The notes: generated by a model not told the origin, from the sequence alone. DNA of 64,000 bases from Clostridia bacterium (GCA_900770945.1 CAAGME010000015.1:62001-126000), one strand, 5' to 3'. Positions 50,734 to 59,567 are shown, counted from the first letter of the stretch. Program-made: numbers and translations.

Positions 50734-53700
50734 TTACTTTCCGCAAAAAAAGCCTACCGCGTTTGAATACGGGTTGCCGAAAAAGTCTTTGACGTTTTCG
50801 GACGAGCAAGCTTTTCCGTATGCGGGAGAAGTCGATTTCAGCTTAAATCTTTCCGCGGAAGCAAACCCTACTCGTTCTGTACTATCGTAATACGTCGATG
50901 CAAACTTCGGGTCCTCGTAAATGCCGTTCTTGTTTAAATTTTTAAACGCAGCCAAATCGGATATACTCCCGTTGCCGGCGGAATAAACAAGATTATTCCT
51001 TACAGAGGCGTTTATAGTATCCGCAATTTCGAATTTAGCATTCGGCGAAAGATTGTAAATAATGTTGTTGTAGAACTCGAAATTCCTGTTCTCGTTGCTC
51101 TTTAAAATGATCGGAGAAGTCTGCTTCGAAACGACAAACGTATTGTTGTATACTTTCACGTTTTTTGCGGGGAAGTTGATATAAATTATACCCTTGTTAC
51201 CGTAATCGTGAACGGAAAGATTGTATCTTACGGTCACAACGTCTTCAACGCCGCTATCGTTGTACGAAGTGCAATTCAAAAACAATCCGAATGCGTTATC
51301 ATGGCTGTAATTATATTGCCAGACAGTATCGCGACTCTGCAAATCCGCATCAAGCATACAGCCGTCCTGAAGCTTTCCGTCCGCCCTTGCTTTTGCTCTG
51401 TTAAAGTAGCCCTCGTTATACTCGACAACCGTGCCGTAAACGAAGGAAGTGCATATCGCGTTGCCGGAAACGCACTTTATAGCCGTTTCGTAAACAACGT
51501 TGCCTTTGATGCTCCCGCCCATAAGGTTGCGCGCGAATATGGCGTTTTTGCCGATGTAACAGACTTCGTTGTTTTCGATAACGACGTTTGCATAGGAAAA
51601 CTTTGTAAAATCGCTTGAATACGGCGAAACTTTACAGCTTCCCGTCGTTCCCGGTTTATACCAGGTGGAAATTCCTACATTTTCGACGTTTTTAACCTTG
51701 TTATCCTTGATGTAAAGCCCGTCGAATCTGCCATAGCCGTCGCTTGTCCATACATGTATTCCGCCCGTAAGCTTCGAAGCCGTACTCATGCCGCTGTTCG
51801 CCGCGTCCGTTATACCGTGAATATCGTGAACGTACAAGTTTTTGATAGTGACGTTGCGGTAAGTTACGACTTTCTGCTCGCCACTCGGGTTTGTAACGTT
51901 TATAAGTACACCCCTTCTATCGCCTTCGGTCGTCGCTTCATCGTAAACTTCCAGGTTTTCAACCGTAATGTATTCGCAGTTTTCGATATAAACAACACCA
52001 CTTTCCTGTTTACCCGAGCCGTTAATCTTGGGCTTAGGCAAGCTTTCGTTGCCGTAAGCGGTGATTAGCACTTCCGCATTTTTTTTGCCTTTCACGTTTT
52101 TGAGTTGAAGTCCGCCGTTAAACACCGAGCCGCGCTTTAATGCAATCTTGTCGCCTGCCTCTATTTCAATATCGGCAAACATCGCTAAGTCGTTAAACGG
52201 CTTTTCCTCGCTTCCGTCTCCGTCCTCTACGGCAAAAGAATCGAAATAATAATTTATTCTGCGTGCTTCTTCCGAAGAATCGGGCTTAATTACGATATTG
52301 CTTATCGTCACCCTTTCTTGCGCAACAGTGTTATTCTGAATAGAAATCTGCCAATAATTTTCGACAATCGAGTCCATATCCACTGCGGTCGTTATGGTAT
52401 AGCCGACTTTCGCCTGCTCTGCCGTAATATCGATTTTACCTGCGCTGCCCGTATCCGTTACGGTAACGCCGCCGGCAATCGTTTTTACGGTGTACGTTGC
52501 AACAAATTTGGTGTTAAACGGCATATAGCGGTACATGTACTTAGTTTTGCCCGTAAGTATTTCCGACATATCCGCCGTCAAAACGCCGTCGCTATACATG
52601 CATGTATTTCCGCCGTGACCTTGCAGCCATACGCCCGCAAGGCTTTTATCTATCTCTGACCCTTTTTTGAATTCGGTCGCATAGATCGACGGCTTGTCCG
52701 CAACGTATACGACGCACGTTCTTTTCGCGCCGTTCATAGTCGCGCTAATGGTTGCCCAGCCCTTTTTTAAGCCCGTTACAACGCCGTTTTCGACTTTCGC
52801 GACGGAATGGTCGGTTGTAGTCCACTCAACGTTATTTCCGTCATCCCACGCAGTTGCCGTGATTATCGCAGTGTTTTTAGTAACGCCGTTATCATCGGCT
52901 TTGAGATAAAGGTTAACGAAGCTTTTATCTAAGGAAAGTTTTTGCTTCCCGCAATATTTACATCTGCCGTTTACGCCTAAGCCGTGGCTGCCGGTATCGC
53001 ATGCCGTCGGGGTGATAACGATATCGCTTATCGTCACGTTTTCGCCCGCAACGTTGTCGTAAAGAGCAATTTGCCAATATCCGCCCGCTGTAACGCTTGC
53101 AAAAGTAGTTACCGTAAAGCCCGCTTTCGCCTGACTCTCCGAAAGAGTTGTTGTTCCGAAGCTGCCGTTGTCGACTACAGTTATACCGCCTTTCGTCGTT
53201 TTTACGGTGTATTTTGCCGTAAATTTAGCGTTAAACGGCTTATATCGCAACATAAACTTCTTCGAACTATCAAGGGCTTGCGTTACGCCAACGCTTAAAA
53301 CGCCGTCATTTAAAGTCGCATTCCAATCATTGCCGTTTCCGTTTTTCCAAACGCCCGAAAGCGCGTTTTCCGTATCGTTTGCATAATCTGTTTGGCTTGC
53401 TTTCGTAATAGCATAAGAAGAAGCCGTATCGGCAACGTAAACAAGGCAGTTTTTCTCCGCTCCGTCTATGGAAGCGGTGATTATCGCCGAGCCTTTTTTA
53501 TGCGCTGTTACCAATCCGCCCGAAACGGTTGCAACCGTGTTGTCGGAAGTAGACCAAGTAATAATTTTTCCGTCGTCCGAGGAAGTTGCCGTAAGTGTCT
53601 TTTTATCCTTCTTTGCCGCGTTTTCGTCGGCTTTAAGATAAAGGTAAACAAAACTGTCGCTTAAAGTAAGCATTTCGGTTTCTTCCGTTTGCGCGGAGGC

Positions 53701-53802
53701 CAAGTTGGCTTTATTGCCGTAGCTTATAGAAGTAATTGCGCCTGTTAAGCTCAGAACGAAAACTACGGATAGAGCAAGAATGAAGAATCTGTTCTTTCTC
53801 AT
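50734..53802 (-). CDS. Secreted protein with two Big_2/carbohydrate-binding-like modules and a parallel beta-helix
   Basis: A 1022-residue exported protein with a signal peptide (about 1-37). Two copies of a unit follow (about 45-270 and 290-520), each a Big_2 immunoglobulin-like domain (KKGSAIITASIDGAEKNCLVYVAD; KKGWATISATMNGAKRTCVVYVAD) plus a jelly-roll-like domain ending in NVTISDIVITP or RVTISNIVIKP. A CDTGSHGLGVNGRCKYCGK cysteine patch lies between them. The last 500 residues are a right-handed parallel beta-helix very similar to the 45315-46976 lipoprotein. A role in binding and cutting surface polysaccharide is likely. No sortase motif or C-terminal anchor is visible. Confidence 0.88.
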   Translation of the reverse strand: MRKNRFFILALSVVFVLSLTGAITSISYGNKANLASAQTEETEMLTLSDSFVYLYLKADENAAKKDKKTLTATSSDDGKIITWSTSDNTVATVSGGLVTAHKKGSAIITASIDGAEKNCLVYVADTASSYAITKASQTDYANDTENALSGVWKNGNGNDWNATLNDGVLSVGVTQALDSSKKFMLRYKPFNAKFTAKYTVKTTKGGITVVDNGSFGTTTLSESQAKAGFTVTTFASVTAGGYWQIALYDNVAGENVTISDIVITPTACDTGSHGLGVNGRCKYCGKQKLSLDKSFVNLYLKADDNGVTKNTAIITATAWDDGNNVEWTTTDHSVAKVENGVVTGLKKGWATISATMNGAKRTCVVYVADKPSIYATEFKKGSEIDKSLAGVWLQGHGGNTCMYSDGVLTADMSEILTGKTKYMYRYMPFNTKFVATYTVKTIAGGVTVTDTGSAGKIDITAEQAKVGYTITTAVDMDSIVENYWQISIQNNTVAQERVTISNIVIKPDSSEEARRINYYFDSFAVEDGDGSEEKPFNDLAMFADIEIEAGDKIALKRGSVFNGGLQLKNVKGKKNAEVLITAYGNESLPKPKINGSGKQESGVVYIENCEYITVENLEVYDEATTEGDRRGVLINVTNPSGEQKVVTYRNVTIKNLYVHDIHGITDAANSGMSTASKLTGGIHVWTSDGYGRFDGLYIKDNKVKNVENVGISTWYKPGTTGSCKVSPYSSDFTKFSYANVVIENNEVCYIGKNAIFARNLMGGSIKGNVVYETAIKCVSGNAICTSFVYGTVVEYNEGYFNRAKARADGKLQDGCMLDADLQSRDTVWQYNYSHDNAFGLFLNCTSYNDSGVEDVVTVRYNLSVHDYGNKGIIYINFPAKNVKVYNNTFVVSKQTSPIILKSNENRNFEFYNNIIYNLSPNAKFEIADTINASVRNNLVYSAGNGSISDLAAFKNLNKNGIYEDPKFASTYYDSTERVGFASAERFKLKSTSPAYGKACSSENVKDFFGNPYSNAVGFFCGK

Positions 53803-53862
53803 ATGGTCACCTTTTTGTACGCTTAGTCTATGCGCCGTCTTTTAGGCACAACGACGTTTTTT

Positions 53863-53893
53863 GCAGACGGACGTGAAAATCGCGTCCGTCTGC
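53863..53893 (-). other. Strong intercistronic hairpin
   Basis: Perfect 11-bp stem GCAGACGGACG/CGTCCGTCTGC (53863-53873 and 53883-53893) between the frameshifted Big_2 gene and the large beta-helix gene. No U run follows on the minus strand, so it probably stabilises or processes the message and is not a clear terminator. Confidence 0.6.
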
Positions 53894-53910
53894 AGAATTG
53901 TTGTTTTTTC

Positions 53911-54650
53911 TTACGCCATCGGAGTGATAACGATATTGCTAATCGTTACCGTTTCCGCAGCCGATTCGTTAGCCTGAATAGAAATCTGCCAGCATTTATT
54001 CTTTGTCATTGCATCGATGTCTACAACGGTGGTTACTTTGTAACCGGCTTTCGCCTGTTCTGCCGTAAGTTCCATCTTAGCCGCGCTGCCGTTGTCGGTT
54101 ATCGTAACGCCGCCGTTAAGCGTAGTTACGGTATAAGTCGCTTTAAACTTCATGTTGAACGTCATGCAACGGAGCATGAATTTGGATGCACCGTCAAGAA
54201 CACGCGTCATTGTAGCGGTCAGAACGCCGTCGTTGAACATGCATTTGTCGTCCGGGGTTTTGCCGTCTTTATTATAGGTATGACCTTGTCTCCAGATACC
54301 GTCCGCAACGAGTTCGTTATAACTTTTCTTAGCCGTCATAAAGCTCGAAGCCGATTCAACCACATAAACGGTGCAATCTCTCTTTGCGCCCGCTATAGAA
54401 GCGGTAACAGTTGCCCAGCCGCTCTTTAAACCGGTGATTTTGCCGTTTTCAACGGTTACGATTGTGTTGTCGGAAGAAGACCAGGTAATCGCGCTGCCAT
54501 CGGAAGCGGTTGCGGTAAGAGTCTTCATATTCTTAGTCGTGCCGTCCTCGTCCGCCTGCAAATAGAGGTAAACGAAAGCACTGCTTAAGGTAACGGATTT
54601 GTCGGAAACGATAACCGTGCAGGAAGCTTCTTTGCCATTGCATTTTACCG
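53911..54650 (-). pseudogene. C-terminal part of a frameshifted Big_2 lipoprotein gene
   Basis: Reading on in another frame past the stop at 54651 gives an uninterrupted continuation: ITVKCNGKEASCTVIVSDKS, then SSAFVYLYLQADEDG, a Big_2 domain (GWATVTASIAGAKRDCTVYVVE) and a jelly-roll-like domain ending in VTISNIVITPMA. It matches the repeated unit of the 50734-53802 protein. Removing two bases of the CTCT at 54655-54658 joins it to the upstream ORF. It has no ribosome site or signal peptide of its own. Confidence 0.75.
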
Positions 54651-56045
54651 TTATAGAGTTGCGGTACCGGGCGCAACTGCGGTTACAACGCCGTTTTCAA
54701 CGGTAGCGACTTCGGGAGCAGAGCTTTCCCAAGCGAATACCGCGCCTTCTTCGTAAGTTGCCGTAAGGGTGACGGTGTTGTGTCCTTCGGTCGTTAAAAG
54801 TTCAACGTTAGTTTTGTCAAGCGTGAGCGGAGTTTCCGGTATGGTTTCAACGAATACGGGAACGATAATGAAAGCGGTAGCCGTTCTGAACTTGAACTGA
54901 TAGGGGTCTTGAGCATCCGGCTTTTTGGACTTGTATTCGAGTTCATACGTGCCGTAACCGGCTTTAATGGTCGTGTCGACGCCGTTGATGGAAATGACGC
55001 CTTCCGCCGCGGCGTAAATACCAAGCGTAGTTTTATAATTAACGCCGCCCGTAGTATCGGGTTGATATCTCATGTATACGAAGTTCGTACCGCTGTCGCC
55101 TACGCCGGTAATGTCGATTGCAAGCGCGCCGTTCTTGAAAGTCGGCACTTCGCTTACGGTTGCGGTAGCCGATTCGAGCAAGTGATTCCATACTCCCGGG
55201 TTGCCGCAAGCGTCTACCTTTTTGCCTGCCGCAAGCTCGTATTCTTTTTCGACTTCGCTTACGATGACGAGGTACTGTTCTGTTATGTCGCCCGCGGTTG
55301 CCGTAACGATAGTCGAACCGACTTCAACGCCCGTAACCTTTCCGCCTTCAACGGTCGCGATTTTGTTGTTGGCGGTAGCCCATTTAGCAGAAGCAAGAGT
55401 AGAAGTAATCGTTTCGCTTGCGCCTTTCTTTACGAATACGCGCGAAACAACCGTTACTCTCACGGTTTTTGAAACTTCGCCGACGGAAACTTTAACGTTT
55501 GTCGCACCCGTCTTTAAGCCGGTGATAACGCCGTCCTTAACCGTAGCAACGCTTTCGTCCTCGCTCTTCCATACTAAGTCGCCGGTTAATCCTTCCGCGG
55601 TCGCCGTAACGGTAGCAGTATTAACAACATCTGTCATGATAAGAACGCTAGTCTTGTCAACGGTAATCTGTTTGTTTTCAACGGTTACTTCGCAGGTTTT
55701 TGTCTCTAAAACTTTGGTTAAACCTTTCTTTTGTGAAGTTACCGTAATGGTAGCTTTGCCTGCGGCTTTTGCGGCGACAAGCCCGTCCCGAACGCTCGCT
55801 ACATCGGCATCGGAAGTATTCCAGCGAATCGTATAGCCCTCTTTTACGCTCGCTTCGAGCCGTTTTGTTTCGCCGAGGTTAAGCGTTATAGCCGTTTCCG
55901 AAATGGTAAGTCCCGTGTCTACGCTCGACGAAGGGTTGCCGCCGGTAGACGAATTATCGCCTTTGTCCGCGCAGCCGGGGATTATCGCCGCGCTCATGAC
56001 TACAACGAGTAACGCCGCAACGAAAGTAAAGAGTTTGCTTTTCAT
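54651..56045 (-). CDS. Big_2-domain lipoprotein, cut short by a frameshift
   Basis: A 464-residue ORF with a lipoprotein signal (IIPGC, Cys25) and a Ser/Gly-rich linker. About three Big_2 domains follow (about 45-130, 130-200 and 200-265), showing SVRDGLVAAKAAGKATITV, TVKDGVITGLKTGATNVKVS and TVEGGKVTGVEVGSTIVTAT. A jelly-roll-like domain (about 270-400) comes next, and a further Big_2 domain breaks off at APGTATL. The stop arises from an apparent CT duplication at 54655-54658. The intact gene would have coded for about 710 residues, ending at 53911. It is the first gene of the surface cluster. The break could be real, phase-variable or an assembly error. Confidence 0.8.
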   Translation of the reverse strand: MKSKLFTFVAALLVVVMSAAIIPGCADKGDNSSTGGNPSSSVDTGLTISETAITLNLGETKRLEASVKEGYTIRWNTSDADVASVRDGLVAAKAAGKATITVTSQKKGLTKVLETKTCEVTVENKQITVDKTSVLIMTDVVNTATVTATAEGLTGDLVWKSEDESVATVKDGVITGLKTGATNVKVSVGEVSKTVRVTVVSRVFVKKGASETITSTLASAKWATANNKIATVEGGKVTGVEVGSTIVTATAGDITEQYLVIVSEVEKEYELAAGKKVDACGNPGVWNHLLESATATVSEVPTFKNGALAIDITGVGDSGTNFVYMRYQPDTTGGVNYKTTLGIYAAAEGVISINGVDTTIKAGYGTYELEYKSKKPDAQDPYQFKFRTATAFIIVPVFVETIPETPLTLDKTNVELLTTEGHNTVTLTATYEEGAVFAWESSAPEVATVENGVVTAVAPGTATL

Positions 56046-56105
56046 AATTTAATATATCCTCCTTAGGGATTTATTTTGTCCTTTTTATTGCCTTTAATGC
56101 GCTTT

Positions 56106-56151
56106 GCTGAGCAAACCTGTTTGCTCAGCCTCTTTTTTGCATGCAAAAAAG
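56106..56151 (-). other. Two perfect palindromes in the surface-cluster leader
   Basis: GCTGAGCAAAC-CT-GTTTGCTCAGC (56106-56129) and CTTTTTTGCATGCAAAAAAG (56132-56151) lie in tandem in the leader between the promoter and the Big_2 gene. They could act as RNA hairpins or protein sites. A 64-codon ORF across them has no ribosome site and is not called. The rest of the 56046-56342 gap holds the promoter and an ACGCGTATACGCGT palindrome at 56265-56278. Confidence 0.6.
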
Positions 56152-56187
56152 CAAATCGGGCGGATTTCTCCGCTTTCAGACGAGCAT

Positions 56188-56248
56188 AGTATACAACAAA
56201 ATATTCCCGAATGCAATTGCAAAAACAACTTTTTATCATTGCAAAAAC
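56188..56248 (-). promoter_or_regulatory. Surface-cluster promoter with 22-bp-spaced direct repeats
   Basis: Minus-strand -35 TTGCAT (56216-56211), 17 bp, -10 TATACT (56193-56188). Two exact 11-base repeats GTTTTTGCAAT (56248-56238 and 56226-56216), 22 bp apart, abut the -35. Direct repeats about two helical turns apart before a -35 suggest a LytTR-type or similar activator. Confidence 0.6.
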
Positions 56249-56342
56249 TCTAATCATTTTTATTACGCGTATACGCGTATATATAAGAACACCGCGAGAC
56301 GCTTTTTCTCGCCCGCGGCATTCATCGTTATATAAAGTCCAA

Positions 56343-57020
56343 CTATACTATTTCTTTCAATAATTTATCTCCGCAAAGAAAAAGTTCTTCGTCCAAGTCG
56401 AAGTTGTCGGCGTTTTCGTAAGCCGATAGACGGGAAACAGAAACTTCGTAAGCGGTCATTTCCTTAACTTCCGTATCGCTTATCCGCTTTTGATAAATTC
56501 TGCTCTGTATTCGCCCGGCGAGCGCGATTTTTTCGCCTACGGGAATGTTTTTCACAAAGCGCGCGTTTCTGCCCCACGCTATGCACGGAATATAGTCGCT
56601 TTTATTGTACGCTCTGTTGACCGCGACAAGAAGGTCTGCTATTTCCCGAGAAAACGGCGTTGTGCGATAGGTCGGTTGTTTACAGATATAACCGCTCAAA
56701 ACTATGCAGTTGGGGTTTACCGAAAAGGTCGGCGAAACCTTTTCGCGCGCAAAAACCGACAACATCAGCTTGCTTTTGCCGTCCACGAGCTTGTTGTAAC
56801 TTCTGTACTGACCGAGTACGGACAGCGTTTTGCCCTTTTCGAGTTCGTCGTCCGCAATCATCCGTTCGGATACGGTGACGGGAAGAACATCGGTTTGTCC
56901 GGACAATCTTTTTACCGCCACGTCCACTTCGTAAAACCCCTCGCCGTACACTTCGTGCGAAAATCTTTTGTCGGAAATTATCTCTCCGCGCAGATACACT
57001 TTGTTGTTGCTTTTTTCCAT
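56343..57020 (-). CDS. SSB-like protein with two OB-fold regions
   Basis: A 225-residue protein. Two parts of about 100 residues each look like OB folds: VYLRGEIISDKRFSHEVYGE with VLGQYRSYNKL, and IVLSGYICKQPTYRTTPFSRE with YIPCIAWGRNARFVKNIPVG and IALAGRIQSRIY. The second part matches the single-stranded DNA-binding protein pattern. Genomes of this group often have such an extra SSB-like protein with unknown role. It has a GAGG site and its own leader, downstream of pdaB. Confidence 0.75.
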   Translation of the reverse strand: MEKSNNKVYLRGEIISDKRFSHEVYGEGFYEVDVAVKRLSGQTDVLPVTVSERMIADDELEKGKTLSVLGQYRSYNKLVDGKSKLMLSVFAREKVSPTFSVNPNCIVLSGYICKQPTYRTTPFSREIADLLVAVNRAYNKSDYIPCIAWGRNARFVKNIPVGEKIALAGRIQSRIYQKRISDTEVKEMTAYEVSVSRLSAYENADNFDLDEELFLCGDKLLKEIV

Positions 57021-57099
57021 TCTTTCTTTTCCTCCGTTTTTCAGGCGATTTTACGCTTGACGAGTTTGAGATCGAAGCTTATCGCCCGTAAAATAAAAT

Positions 57100-57867
57100 T
57101 TATTCGCTTAAAATTTGTTTGCCGCTTGAATCTATCGTGTAATTTTGTTTGTACACGAGCTTACTTATCGGCACAAATTCATAGCCCTTTTGTTTTAATG
57201 CCGCGAATATGAGCGGCAAACTTTCGGCTGTGTGTAAGCCGTTGTTGTGGCAAAGAATAATCGAGCCGCTCTTTACTTTTTCAATCACTCTGTTTGCGAT
57301 TTCCTCCGCGGAAAGGTCCTTCCAATCGAGGCTGTCAACGTCCCACTGAATAGTCATAAGATTCGATTTTTCCGCGCAGTCGATGAGCAAATCGTCGTAT
57401 TCGCCGAACGGCGGGCGAAAAAGTTCCGTCTTTTTGCCGGTGATATCCTCTATCGCCTTTTTAGAAGTTTCCAACTCTTTTAAAATATCGGCTTCGTTCA
57501 TCTTTGCCATATGCGAATGGGTTGCGCCGTGCGTTCCTAATTCGTGTCCGCTTTCCGTTATCTTTTTAACGTAATCGGGATACTTTTTCACCCAGAATTC
57601 CACTGCGAAAAACGTGCATTTTACGTTAAATTTTTCCATAGCGGCAAGGATTGCGTCCGTATGCTCCGTTCCCCAGGCGCAGTCAAAAGATATCGCGATT
57701 TTTTTATCGTCGCGCCCGACGGAATAGACGGGCAACTTTCTCACGGTCTTTCCGTAATACACGGGGTACGCGCCGCTTGCGTTGAGCGAAAAACCAAGCA
57801 AAACCACCGCCGTAAAAAGCGCGAGCGCGCAAAAAACAATACTTCTTTTTTTCAATTTACTCTCCAA
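57100..57867 (-). CDS. pdaB: Polysaccharide deacetylase, PdaB family
   Basis: A 255-residue NodB-domain protein with an N-terminal membrane anchor (about 11-30). The catalytic motifs are AISFDCAWG, where the second Asp of the usual TFDDG is replaced as in PdaB (TFDISWG), HELGTHGATHSH with the metal histidines, FRPPFGEYDD, and IQWDVDSLDW. A C-terminal SIILCHNNG is present. PdaB acts during sporulation in Bacillus, where it is needed for stable spores. Together with spoIIID nearby it supports a spore-forming ancestry. Confidence 0.85.
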   Translation of the reverse strand: MESKLKKRSIVFCALALFTAVVLLGFSLNASGAYPVYYGKTVRKLPVYSVGRDDKKIAISFDCAWGTEHTDAILAAMEKFNVKCTFFAVEFWVKKYPDYVKKITESGHELGTHGATHSHMAKMNEADILKELETSKKAIEDITGKKTELFRPPFGEYDDLLIDCAEKSNLMTIQWDVDSLDWKDLSAEEIANRVIEKVKSGSIILCHNNGLHTAESLPLIFAALKQKGYEFVPISKLVYKQNYTIDSSGKQILSE

Positions 57868-57990
57868 TAATACAACTTTACTTAGGTCGCTTTTTATTTT
57901 GATTTGTCGCGTTTTGTCGTATAAAGTCGTTTTTGTTTTATGTCTATTATGGGGAAAACTGTTTTATGACTTTTAATTTTTTCAAAAATC

Positions 57991-58025
57991 AAAAGACTTC
58001 CGATTTTTTACTTCGAAAGTCTTTT
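57991..58025. terminator. Terminator after the glucokinase gene
   Basis: AAAAGACTT (57991-57999) pairs with AAGTCTTTT (58017-58025), extended by CCG/TCG positions, with T-rich flanks on both strands. It lies 20 bases past the ROK gene stop. Confidence 0.7.
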
Positions 58026-58044
58026 TTATCGAATATTATTTTTT

Positions 58045-58977
58045 TTACATATTGAGTGCGGCGGCTCCCACGATGCCCGCAGACTTTAAGCTTGCGAATA
58101 TTATGCCGACGTTCGGACCGGAACTCCTTGCAAACAACCCGCCTTTTACCTGTTCTCTGAGCGGCAGGATAAGGCTGTCGCCCTGGTTTGCGACTCCTCC
58201 GCCGATAATGATTACTTCCGGACGGAAAATGTTCGCTATGTTTATAAGACCTATGGATAAGTTGTCTATGTATTCGTCAACGACCTGTTTTGCGTATTCG
58301 TCCACGTCGGCATAATCGAACGCGGTTTTCCCGTCCACGTTTTCAAGCCCGCCGACCTTCCACATTTCGGAATCTTTATGTGCTTGCATAGCTCTGCGCG
58401 TTTCCCTTATGATGGCTGTTGCCGAACCGTAGGTTTCCCAGCAACCCTTGTTGCCGCAAGTGCATTGTTCGCCGTGGGGGTGAATAATCATGTGTCCTAT
58501 TTCGCCGCCCGCGGACTTGTTTCCCTCGTACAGCTTGCCGTCGATTACTATTCCTCCGCCGATTCCCGTGCCGAGGGTTACGAAAACGCTCGTTTTGTAG
58601 TTTTTGCCCGAACCGAACTTAGCTTCACCCAAAGCGGCGGCGTTTGCGTCGTTTGTGATTTTAATGGGATAATCGAAGTATTTGTGAAGTTCGTCCACGA
58701 TATGAACGTCGCTCCAATAGAGGTTGCCGGCAACCACCACGACTCCGTTTTCGCCGTCGATAAGCCCCGGTATACCTATGCCGATACCTTGAATTTCGTC
58801 GTCGTTATGCGCTTCAAGGTCCCTTATAAGCTTAACGATGTTGGATATAACCTTTTTCACGCCCTCTTTAGCGTCTGTCGGGACGGAACTTTTATACAAA
58901 ATTTTTCCGTCTGCCGTGACTATTCCGCCTTTTATGCTCGTGCCGCCGAAATCGATACCGATATATACTTTTTCCAT
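58045..58977 (-). CDS. glcK: ROK-family glucokinase
   Basis: A 310-residue sugar kinase that phosphorylates glucose with ATP. It has IGIDFGGTSIKGGIV at the N-terminus, the catalytic Asp in KITNDANAAALGEAKFG, TLGTGIGGGIVIDGK, and the zinc-binding ROK signature GHMIIHPHGEQCTCGNKGCWE, seen as HGEQCTCGNKGCWE. VIIIGGGVANQGD is the adenosine region. It is a single-gene unit with an AAAAATGGAA start context. Glucose released by the GH3 enzymes would enter glycolysis through it. Confidence 0.93.
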   Translation of the reverse strand: MEKVYIGIDFGGTSIKGGIVTADGKILYKSSVPTDAKEGVKKVISNIVKLIRDLEAHNDDEIQGIGIGIPGLIDGENGVVVVAGNLYWSDVHIVDELHKYFDYPIKITNDANAAALGEAKFGSGKNYKTSVFVTLGTGIGGGIVIDGKLYEGNKSAGGEIGHMIIHPHGEQCTCGNKGCWETYGSATAIIRETRRAMQAHKDSEMWKVGGLENVDGKTAFDYADVDEYAKQVVDEYIDNLSIGLINIANIFRPEVIIIGGGVANQGDSLILPLREQVKGGLFARSSGPNVGIIFASLKSAGIVGAAALNM

Positions 58978-59222
58978 TTTTGCTTTACCCGCCGAAAAAT
59001 TCTTTTATCGCTTTTTTGGTTGCTTTTAGCCCCCGACCGCGATATCTTTTAATATTTTAGCATTTTTATTTGCTTTTGTAAAGAGAAAGATATTAAACAT
59101 TGCAATTTTAACTCTGCAATATTGCTTTTTTTACTTTTTCTTACTTTTTTTTAGCTTTCGAATGTCAAAAACGTACTAAAAACACATTTTACGACATATT
59201 TTAAAACCGGAAACAATCGGGA

Positions 59223-59483
59223 ATGTTTTATTACGACGTAGACGAAAGAATACTTGCCGAGGGCGAGTACATAGTCGAAAATTCCTCAACCGTCCGCGCG
59301 ACCGCGGCAAAATTCGGCGTTTCGAAGTCAACCGTTCATAAAGATTTAAGCTACAAATTAAAATATCTTGACGAAGCATTGTTTTATAGCGTAGAGAAAG
59401 TTTTGCAAAAAAACTTATCCGAACGCCACCTCCGCGGCGGCGTTGCGACAAAGCTGAAATACCTCAATCTCATTCGCCGATAA
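59223..59483 (+). CDS. spoIIID: Sporulation transcription factor SpoIIID
   Basis: An 86-residue DNA-binding protein that switches mother-cell gene expression during sporulation. It matches SpoIIID closely: RILAEGEYIVENSSTVRATA, the helix-turn-helix KFGVSKSTVHKDLSYKL, and a basic C-terminal helix KNLSERHLRGGVATKLKY. The length fits (about 85-95). It has a weak ribosome site (CGGGA). The 170 bases upstream are AT-rich; I could not assign a sigma-E promoter with confidence. It ends in a strong hairpin. Confidence 0.95.
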   Translation: MFYYDVDERILAEGEYIVENSSTVRATAAKFGVSKSTVHKDLSYKLKYLDEALFYSVEKVLQKNLSERHLRGGVATKLKYLNLIRR

Positions 59484-59493
59484 ACATCGCAAA

Positions 59494-59534
59494 AAGTCGG
59501 GCAATAGGTCGATTATCGACTTATTGCCCGACTT
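59494..59534 (+). terminator. spoIIID terminator
   Basis: AAGTCGGGCAATA (59494-59506) pairs with TATTGCCCGACTT (59522-59534), enclosing a second stem GTCGA/TCGAC, followed by CTTCGTTTTTT. Confidence 0.85.
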
Positions 59535-59567
59535 CTTCGTTTTTTAGAAAAAAGCGGAAAGCGCAGT

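Noticed and set aside
54651..54665. Programmed ribosomal frameshift joining the two Big_2 ORFs
   Set aside because: No slippery heptamer or following pseudoknot is visible; a CT duplication explains the break more simply.
56166..56179. Possible catabolite-response element near the surface-cluster start site
   Set aside because: TGAAAGCGGAGAAA matches only the left half of the consensus, so I do not call it.
56063..56257. 64-codon ORF in the leader of the surface cluster
   Set aside because: It spans the promoter and palindromes, has no ribosome site and reads like random low-complexity sequence.
59052..59222. Sigma-E promoter before spoIIID
   Set aside because: CATATT-like strings are present but without a -35 at proper spacing.
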